From Bacillota bacterium (lineage in GTDB: Bacteria; Bacillota; Negativicutes; Sporomusales; UBA7701): a DNA stretch of 64,000 nucleotides. Shown here one piece after another: positions 58,638-64,000 of the stretch. Made by a program: the position numbers and the translations under genes. The DNA lies in the NCBI GenBank assembly GCA_023415775.1, contig JAEZJM010000019.1:372001-436000 (forward strand). Direction: 5' to 3'. Numbering within the stretch: the stretch's first letter is position 1; every line of letters starts with the position of its first letter. Under the pieces are notes generated by a model. That model was not told the origin of the DNA and ran no database searches. It saw nothing but the letters and a program-made list of their open reading frames with translations.

Positions 58638-59903
58638 TTGCCTAATATTGCGGTTAACAGTAAGTGGATTAAGAAACTGAACAGGATGAATGTCCTTAAC
58701 ATCCTCAAACGCCAGGGTTCGGTGTCGCGCCAGGAGCTGGCCGTAATCACCGGCCTGACAGGCCCGGCGATCACCGGTATCGTCAAGGAGCTTCTCCGGA
58801 TGGGCTTCGTCAAGGAGACGGGGCTGGGCCGCTCCCAGGGGGGGCGCAAGCCGGTGCAGTTGGAGCTCAACCCCGAGGCCGGCTATGTTTTCGGCGTCGA
58901 GGTTACCCGGCACGAGGTTTCGATGGGCATGGCCAACCTCACGGACGATCCCGTGCTGCTGCAGCGGCGGTCCGTCGATATGTCGGCGCCCCGGCCGGGA
59001 GTGGATAATTTCATCAAGATGATCACTTCGGCCGCCCGCATGGTGGAGCGGAAGGGTCAGCTGCTGGCGCTGGGGGTGGCCTTCCCCGGCCTGCTTGACG
59101 CGGTGACCGGCACGGTAAAGCGTTCGATCAACCTCGGTCCCGACTGGAACGGCTATCCTATCCAGGCGGCGCTGGAAGAGCGTTTGGGGGTCAAGGTTTT
59201 CGTCGAGAACAATTCCAACGCGGCGGCGCTGGCGGAAAGGTGGTTCGGCGACTGCGCCGAATGCCGCGATTTGGTGTACGTCAACTGGGGCGAGGGCATC
59301 AGCGCCGGCGTCCTTACCGACGAGCGCATCCTCCAGGGCCACCGGGGGTTCGCGGGGGAGATCGGCCATATTGTCATCCAGGAAGGCGGCGCGCTTTGCA
59401 ACTGCGGCAACCGCGGCTGCCTGGAGACGATCTGCGGCATCCCCGCGCTGGAGCGCAAGGTGGCGAGCGAGCTGCCGTTTATCCCCGCCGACGATCCGGT
59501 GCGGGAGCGGGCTGCCGCCGGCAGGGTTTCGATCGAGGATTTCATCGATTGCGCGTCGGTCGAGGGCTCGTACTGCGCCGACCTGATGCGCCAGGTGGCG
59601 CGATATCTGGGCTATGCGGTGGCCGATGTCATCAATATCCTCAATCCCCAGGTGGTTTTCCTCGGCGGACGGATGGCCCGCGCGGCCGCCCTCAGCCTGG
59701 ATGTGATCGAAGAGACGGTGCGCTCCCACGCTTTTCCCGAGGTGGCGGCGGCCACCGAGCTGAGGATTTCGTCGCTCGACGGGAGGGCCGGCTTTGCCGG
59801 CGCCTGCGCGCTGGCGCTCAGGGAAACGATGGAGTCTTCGGAGTCGGATCTGCTTAAAGGAGGCGAAGATCATCACTTACTTTTACCCCGAAAAACAATT
59901 TGA
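58638..59903 (+). CDS. ROK family transcriptional regulator
   Basis: 421 residues. TTG start behind GGAGGAGCG. N-terminal winged helix-turn-helix (LKRQGSVSRQELAVITGLTG and ITGIVKELLRMGFVKE), then a sugar-kinase-like ROK domain: VFGVEVTRHEVSMGM, VKVFVENNSNAAALAERWFG, GEIGHIVIQ and the zinc site CNCGNRGCLE. The kinase-like half usually binds a sugar or sugar phosphate and releases DNA. It stands at the head of iolB, a TRAP transporter and a tagaturonate reductase gene, so it probably represses that set in response to a uronate or related sugar. The 3' end overlaps iolB. Confidence 0.93.
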   Translation: MPNIAVNSKWIKKLNRMNVLNILKRQGSVSRQELAVITGLTGPAITGIVKELLRMGFVKETGLGRSQGGRKPVQLELNPEAGYVFGVEVTRHEVSMGMANLTDDPVLLQRRSVDMSAPRPGVDNFIKMITSAARMVERKGQLLALGVAFPGLLDAVTGTVKRSINLGPDWNGYPIQAALEERLGVKVFVENNSNAAALAERWFGDCAECRDLVYVNWGEGISAGVLTDERILQGHRGFAGEIGHIVIQEGGALCNCGNRGCLETICGIPALERKVASELPFIPADDPVRERAAAGRVSIEDFIDCASVEGSYCADLMRQVARYLGYAVADVINILNPQVVFLGGRMARAAALSLDVIEETVRSHAFPEVAAATELRISSLDGRAGFAGACALALRETMESSESDLLKGGEDHHLLLPRKTI

Positions 59904-60690
59904 TGGCTACCGGGAGGTAGTGCGGCTCGGCGACGGCCCCGAGTATATCGGCCTCGGCCTGTTGCGGCTCTCCGCCGGCGCTGTTCACACGGCGGCGACC
60001 GCCGGTGAGGAGGTTGTGCTGGTGGTTTTGTCCGGCGTGTGCGATGTCGCGGTCGGTGCGGCCGAGTTTACGACGGTGGGCGGCCGCAGCGACGTTTTCG
60101 CCGGGCGGGCCTCGGCGGTGTACGTGCCGATCAACACGGCGTACAGCGTGACCGCCGCCGGCGACCGGCCCGTGGAGGTGGCTGTGCTGTCGGCTAAGGC
60201 CGAGCGCAAGTTTTCACCGTTCGCCGTGCGTCCGGACGAAGTGGTTGTCGCCCACCGCGGGGCGCTGAACTGGCAGCGGGATGTCCACGATATCGTCACA
60301 GGCAACGCCGACGGCCGCGTCGACCGGATCATCGTCGGCGAGACGTTCGCTTATCCCGGCCAGTGGTCGAGTTATCCGTCCCATAAGCACGACGTCCACG
60401 AGCCGCCGCACGAGGGGCTGTTCGAGGAGATATACCTGTTCAAGGTCAAGCCGGCGGGCGGGTTCGGCGTGCAGATAATGTACAGCGACGACCTGTCGCT
60501 CCGGGAGGCTTTCATGCTCAAGGACGGCGACGCCGTTTTCCTGCCGAGGGGCTACCATCCGGTGGGCGCGGCCCCGGGCTGCCAGCTGTATTATCTGTGG
60601 GTGATGGCCGGCCCCCACGGGCGTAAGCTTGTGCCGCGGGACGACCCCAACCTGGCCTGGCTGCAGAACGTGCCCCCGATGCTGAAATAG
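59869..60690 (+). CDS. iolB: 5-deoxy-glucuronate isomerase IolB, non-standard start codon
   Basis: About 273 residues. IolB isomerises 5-deoxy-D-glucuronate to 2-deoxy-5-keto-D-gluconate in inositol breakdown. The cupin pair shows TYFYPEKQFDGYREVVRLGD, WSSYPSHKHDVHEPPHEGLFEE (metal-binding histidines and glutamate) and GDAVFLPRGYHPVGAAPGCQ. A strong AAAGGAGG (59856-59863) is followed not by ATG, GTG or TTG but by ATCATC; the ATC at 59869 (5-base spacing) or 59872 (8 bases) must start it unless the TTG at 59794, far inside the ROK gene, is used. It overlaps the ROK gene by about 35 bases. Confidence 0.9.
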   Translation: MITYFYPEKQFDGYREVVRLGDGPEYIGLGLLRLSAGAVHTAATAGEEVVLVVLSGVCDVAVGAAEFTTVGGRSDVFAGRASAVYVPINTAYSVTAAGDRPVEVAVLSAKAERKFSPFAVRPDEVVVAHRGALNWQRDVHDIVTGNADGRVDRIIVGETFAYPGQWSSYPSHKHDVHEPPHEGLFEEIYLFKVKPAGGFGVQIMYSDDLSLREAFMLKDGDAVFLPRGYHPVGAAPGCQLYYLWVMAGPHGRKLVPRDDPNLAWLQNVPPMLK

Positions 60691-60762
60691 CCCTTGGGCA
60701 CAGGGCGGAAGCCGCGGAGGCTTCTCCGTTTAAATAAAAATATATATCTAGGGAGGGTCATT

Positions 60763-61773
60763 ATGAACAAGAGAACCATCGCGATTCTGGTTGCGGTGCT
60801 GTTCGTCCTCACCGGCATTTTCGCCGGCTGCGGCGGCGGCGACAAGAAACCGGCCCAGCCGGCCCAGCAGCAGCTTGTGCTGAAACTGGGCGAAACCCAT
60901 CCCCCCGACTACCCCACCACCCTCGGCGACAAGAAATTCGCCGAACTCGTAACCGAGCGCACCAAGGGCCGCATCAAGGTCGAAGTTTATCCCTCGTCCC
61001 AGCTTGGCGAAGAGAAAGCCGTTATCGAGCAGGTTCAGCTCGGCGCCGTCGCCTTCACCCGCGTAAGCTCCGCGCCGATGGCCGAGTTCAACAAACCGCT
61101 GGGCGTTTTCTCGCTGCCCTACATCTTCAACAGCAACGATCATATGTGGAAATTCCTCAACGGCCCGGACGGCCAGAAAATGCTCGACGGCCTGGCCGCT
61201 TCGAAGTTCATCGGCCTGTGCTACTACGATCCCGGCGCCCGCAGCTTCTACTCCACCAAGCCGATCAAATCCCTCGAAGATATGAAGGGCCTCAAGATCC
61301 GCGTTCAGCAGAACAAGATCAACATGGATCTAATGCAAGCCATCGGCGCCAGCGCCACCCCGATGCCGTACGGCCAGGTGTTCAGTTCGCTGCAGACCGG
61401 CGTTATCGACGGCGCCGAGAACAACTTCCCCAGCTACCTGACCGCCAACCACTACCAGGTGGCCAAGTACTACCTCGTCGACCAGCACCAGATGGTGCCG
61501 GAAGTGCTCGTCATGAGCAAGGTCGTCTGGGATAAGCTCTCCGACGAAGACAAGAAGATCATCAAGCAGGCGGCCGCCGACTCCGTGGCTACCCAGCGCG
61601 ACCTGTGGACCAAGTTCGAAAAGGAAGCCGAAGCCAAGGTTAAGGCCGCCGGCTCCACCGTCACCTATGTTAAGGACCTCAAACCCTGGCAGGATGCCGT
61701 CAAACCGATGCTCGACAAGTACCGCGCCGAATACGGCGAAGTGCTTGACGCCATCGCCAAAGCTGCCAAATAG
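60763..61773 (+). CDS. dctP: TRAP transporter solute-binding lipoprotein (DctP)
   Basis: 336 residues. ATG at 60763 behind GGGAGGG. Lipobox IFAGCG near residue 21. DctP-fold blocks: LKLGETHPPDYPTTLGDKKF, the GRIKVEVYPSSQLGEEKAVIEQV segment, the substrate-carboxylate arginine region KGLKIRVQQNKINMDL and TGVIDGAENNFPSY. DctP proteins bind organic acids, including uronates. Given the adjacent iolB and tagaturonate reductase genes, a hexuronate is the likely ligand. A hairpin separates it from dctQ. Confidence 0.95.
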   Translation: MNKRTIAILVAVLFVLTGIFAGCGGGDKKPAQPAQQQLVLKLGETHPPDYPTTLGDKKFAELVTERTKGRIKVEVYPSSQLGEEKAVIEQVQLGAVAFTRVSSAPMAEFNKPLGVFSLPYIFNSNDHMWKFLNGPDGQKMLDGLAASKFIGLCYYDPGARSFYSTKPIKSLEDMKGLKIRVQQNKINMDLMQAIGASATPMPYGQVFSSLQTGVIDGAENNFPSYLTANHYQVAKYYLVDQHQMVPEVLVMSKVVWDKLSDEDKKIIKQAAADSVATQRDLWTKFEKEAEAKVKAAGSTVTYVKDLKPWQDAVKPMLDKYRAEYGEVLDAIAKAAK

Positions 61774-61798
61774 TACTGAATCTTATCCGATGACCGGC

Positions 61799-61836
61799 TT
61801 GACTGGCGGCGCTCCACGGGGGGGCCGCCAGTCTTG
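61799..61836 (+). terminator. Attenuating hairpin between dctP and dctQ
   Basis: GACTGGCGGC ... GGCCGCCAGTCTTG; the T run is short, so partial read-through is expected. Confidence 0.55.
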
Positions 61837-61869
61837 CCAATCGCAAGTAGTACAGGGGGTGACCGACGC

Positions 61870-62382
61870 GTGCAAACGATCAAGCGACTACTTACCGCGA
61901 CGGACCGGACGCTGGAAAGCTTCGCCGTCATATGCCTGCTGACGATGATTCTCATCGTTACTATGCAGGTGTTTACCCGAAAACTGTTCAACTTCGTCTT
62001 TTTCTGGTCGGAGGAAATCACACTTCTCCTGCTGGCCTGGTTTTCCTACATGGGTATCGCCATCGGCTTCCGCGAGAAGCTGCATATGAATATGGATATG
62101 ATCGAGAATTTCGTCTCCAAACGGACTATTTATTTCATGGACAAGGTCATCGATATCGCGACCTTCGCTTTTGGCCTTTATCTGATTATCGCCGGCTGGG
62201 ATTTTACCGTTCTCATGCACGAATCGACGCTGCCGGCCACCAAGCTGCCCAACAGCCTGCTGTACGTCGTTATGCCGCTGACCGGCGTCATGACATGCGC
62301 TTATTCCGCCCTGCAGTTCTTCGGCAAGGATACGCGCCGCTACACCGAAGTGGAGGAGGAAATCAAGCAAAATGATGCCTGA
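61870..62382 (+). CDS. dctQ: TRAP transporter small permease (DctQ)
   Basis: 170 residues from the GTG at 61870 (AGGGGGTGA upstream). Four membrane helices with the family segments MILIVTMQVFTRKLFNFVFFWSEEI, LAWFSYMGIAIGFREKLHM and TLPATKLPNSLLYVVMPLTG. DctQ stabilises the large permease. It overlaps dctM by 11 bases. Confidence 0.95.
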   Translation: MQTIKRLLTATDRTLESFAVICLLTMILIVTMQVFTRKLFNFVFFWSEEITLLLLAWFSYMGIAIGFREKLHMNMDMIENFVSKRTIYFMDKVIDIATFAFGLYLIIAGWDFTVLMHESTLPATKLPNSLLYVVMPLTGVMTCAYSALQFFGKDTRRYTEVEEEIKQNDA

Positions 62383-63667
62383 TCAATCGATTGCTATCTG
62401 GATACTGGCGCTCAGCTTCGTAATCCTCCTCATCCTGCGTTTCCCGGTCGCCTTGACCCTGGTGATTTCGTCCGTCCTTACGCTCTGGTATCTCGAAATC
62501 CCGCTGGTGGTCGTCGGCCAGCAGATGATCCAGGGGATTACGATCTATTCCCTGCTTGCCATCCCCTTCTTTATCCTCACCGGGCAGATCCTTGGCGAGG
62601 GCGGGCTGGCAAACCGCATCGTCAACCTGGCCAACCTGTTCGTCGGCCGCATCCGTGGCGGTCTTGCCCTGGTAAACAGTGTGGCCTGCATGTTTTTCGG
62701 TAATCTGTCCGGGTCGGCTGTCGCCGACGCGTCGGCCATCGGCTCGGTTATGATACCTCTCATGAAGAAGAAGGGCTACGCGGCCGATTATTCGGTCGGC
62801 GTGACCATTGCCTCCGCCATTCAGGGTGTCGTCGTGCCGCCCAGCCACAACCTGGTGCTGTACGCCATCGCCGCCGGCGGGGTCTCGATCAGCGGCCTCT
62901 TTCTGGCCGGCATCGTCCCTGGCATCATCTTGCTGACGTCCCTGATGATTACCGGCTACATCATCGCCGTGAAGAAGGGCTATCCCAAGGGTGACCCAAT
63001 CAAAAAAGGCGAGATTCCCGGCATTCTTTTCCACGGTCTGCTGTCCTTCACGCCGGCGGTCATCATCCTCGGCGGCATCATCACCGGCTGGTCCACAGCT
63101 ACCGAGTCGGGCGCGCTGGCGGCGGTGTACTCCTTCCTGCTGGCCTTCCTGGTTTACCGCGAGGCCTCGATCAAGCAGATGTGGCCGGTGCTCGTCCGCA
63201 CCTTCCGCACCGTGCTGATGGTCTTTTTCCTGATAGCCGCCTCGCAGGCTTTCGGCTGGGTCATGGCTTACCTGCACCTGCCCGACCTCATCACCGAGTG
63301 GTTCCTGTCGGTGTCCGACAGCCCGTGGGTCATCCTGTTGATGATCAATATCCTGCTCCTCATCCTCGGCGGTCCGATGGACATGGCGCCGATGATCCTC
63401 ATCCTCACCCCGGTGCTGCTGCCGGTGTGCAAGGCGATCGGTATGGACCCCATCCATTTCGGCATCGTGCTGATCTTCAACGCCGGCATGGGCCTCCTGA
63501 CCCCGCCGGTCGGCACGGTGCTGTTCGTGGGCTGCGCCATCGGCAAGGTGTCGGTCGAAGCCGGCACGCGGGCGATGATGCCGTTTTTCCTGGCCATGCT
63601 GGTGGTGCTGTTGCTGTTGACGTATATACCGGCGCTGTCGATGTGGCTGCCCAATATGTTTAAGTAG
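62372..63667 (+). CDS. dctM: TRAP transporter large permease (DctM)
   Basis: 431 residues, 12-13 membrane helices, the ion-coupled channel subunit. Typical blocks: IPFFILTGQILGEGGLANRIV, VACMFFGNLSGSAVADASAIGSVMIP, VPPSHNLVLYAIAAGGVSI and GMGLLTPPVGTVLFVG. The start is ATGATG at 62372/62375 behind GGAGGAAAT. A family A repeat follows 10 bases after the stop. Confidence 0.96.
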   Translation: MMPDQSIAIWILALSFVILLILRFPVALTLVISSVLTLWYLEIPLVVVGQQMIQGITIYSLLAIPFFILTGQILGEGGLANRIVNLANLFVGRIRGGLALVNSVACMFFGNLSGSAVADASAIGSVMIPLMKKKGYAADYSVGVTIASAIQGVVVPPSHNLVLYAIAAGGVSISGLFLAGIVPGIILLTSLMITGYIIAVKKGYPKGDPIKKGEIPGILFHGLLSFTPAVIILGGIITGWSTATESGALAAVYSFLLAFLVYREASIKQMWPVLVRTFRTVLMVFFLIAASQAFGWVMAYLHLPDLITEWFLSVSDSPWVILLMINILLLILGGPMDMAPMILILTPVLLPVCKAIGMDPIHFGIVLIFNAGMGLLTPPVGTVLFVGCAIGKVSVEAGTRAMMPFFLAMLVVLLLLTYIPALSMWLPNMFK

Positions 63668-63677
63668 CGATACTTGG

Positions 63678-63800
63678 GCAGGCCGTTGATAGCCTCATCT
63701 GCGGCGTTGGTCCTCAGCTGCCATCCTCAGCGTACGTTCGTGTACGCTTCCGGTGTCAGCCTCCGGTCCGCCTTGCAGCTGAAGGCTCTGAGCGGCCTGC
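63678..63800 (-). repeat. Family A repeat, copy A13 (reverse)
   Basis: Arms GCAGGCCGTTGATAGCCTC and GGCTCTGAGCGGCCTGC. Borders CATCTGC and GCAGCTG (same one-base change as copy A12). Centre GCGTACGTTCGTGTACGC. Confidence 0.88.
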
Positions 63801-63833
63801 GCACAGTCCGTTGAGCCAAGGGAGGTTTTCCTT

Positions 63834-64000
63834 ATGCCCCGATTGACGAAAAAACTGCTGGACGGGAGTTTCCGCTTCCCGCCGGAGATGGATTTGCCGG
63901 CATACCCCGATAATCTGCCTGAACGGGTTGTCCAGTTCGGCGAGGGGAATTTCCTGCGCGCCTTCGTGGATTGGATGTTCCACCGCCTCAACAACAGCGG
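63834..64000 (+). CDS. uxaB: Tagaturonate reductase, N-terminal part (3' end outside window)
   Basis: 55 residues are visible. ATG at 63834 follows AAGGGAGG. The start [20 protein letters not shown] and then [19 protein letters not shown] is the N-terminal NAD-binding signature of altronate oxidoreductase (tagaturonate reductase) in the mannitol-dehydrogenase superfamily, converting D-tagaturonate to D-altronate in galacturonate breakdown. This supports a uronate role for the TRAP transporter and ROK regulator upstream. A fructuronate reductase is a less likely alternative because the [10 protein letters not shown] form is typical of UxaB. Confidence 0.85.
   Translation, partial: MPRLTKKLLDGSFRFPPEMDLPAYPDNLPERVVQFGEGNFLRAFVDWMFHRLNNS

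Noticed and set aside
17253..63800. Family A as an insertion sequence or ordinary MITE
   Set aside because: There is no transposase frame in any copy, and arm sequences are not shared between copies as terminal repeats would be. A non-autonomous element mobilised in trans (for example by a RAYT-type enzyme elsewhere) is not excluded.

Overview
The window looks like chromosome from a spore-forming, two-membrane Firmicute (Negativicutes, most likely Sporomusaceae). The sequence is GC-rich. It combines Firmicute markers (T-box leader, whiA-yvcK-rapZ order, the SCIFF ranthipeptide with its maturase, a DUF3231 protein) with an outer-membrane beta-barrel and respiratory enzymes that make sense only with a periplasm. 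This placement is an inference from gene content; no rRNA is present.

Layout. 1-9.2 kb: the end of uvrA, then an accessory patch with three versions of a C_GCAxxG_C_C gene module (one followed by an AT-rich insert, one intact with a GNAT partner, one collapsed into a chimera), secreted proteins of unknown function, a first c-di-GMP riboswitch and two PsbP/DcrB-like paralogues. 9.2-17.2 kb: acyl-CoA ligase, AhpD-like protein, RidA, MFS, OsmC, a second c-di-GMP riboswitch in front of two very small genes, then uvrC-mobA. 17.2-22.3 kb: a repeat-rich gap, a T-box leader controlling a 34-aa accessory peptide plus a sodium:solute symporter, rubredoxin and a broken rubredoxin copy. 22.3-33.2 kb: chemoreceptor, DUF3231, FMN-dependent oxidoreductase, a NitT/TauT-type ABC transporter, ogt, a holin-like membrane protein, the beta-barrel, a HAD phosphatase and a HEAT-repeat protein. 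33.4-38.6 kb: PHP phosphoesterase, rapZ, yvcK, whiA, polysaccharide deacetylase. 38.7-47.9 kb: two proteins of unknown function, SCIFF and its maturase, hypFCDE and rpoN. 48-54.1 kb: a periplasmic molybdenum oxidoreductase (catalytic, FeS and NrfD-type subunits) flanked by two tandem-rhodanese lipoproteins, plausibly a sulfur-compound reductase. 54.3-57.6 kb: two near-identical permeases. 57.6-64 kb: a PyrK-like protein, a ROK regulator, iolB, a DctPQM TRAP transporter and the start of a tagaturonate reductase, suggesting a hexuronate/inositol-type catabolic locus.

The most unusual content is a dispersed intergenic repeat (called family A here; at least 13 copies plus remnants, both orientations). 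Each copy closes on itself by long inverted arms. The arm sequences differ between copies but stay complementary within each copy, and a tandem G.A mismatch (CCAGATGC facing GCAGATGG) is kept. Inside are optional hairpin modules. This is what a structured RNA or a structure-selected DNA element would show, and I do not recognise it as a named family. A second structured repeat (family B) forms the leader of the C_GCAxxG genes.

Gene calls are from reading translated sequence and motifs; no database search was possible. No tRNA, rRNA, CRISPR array or transposase gene was seen.
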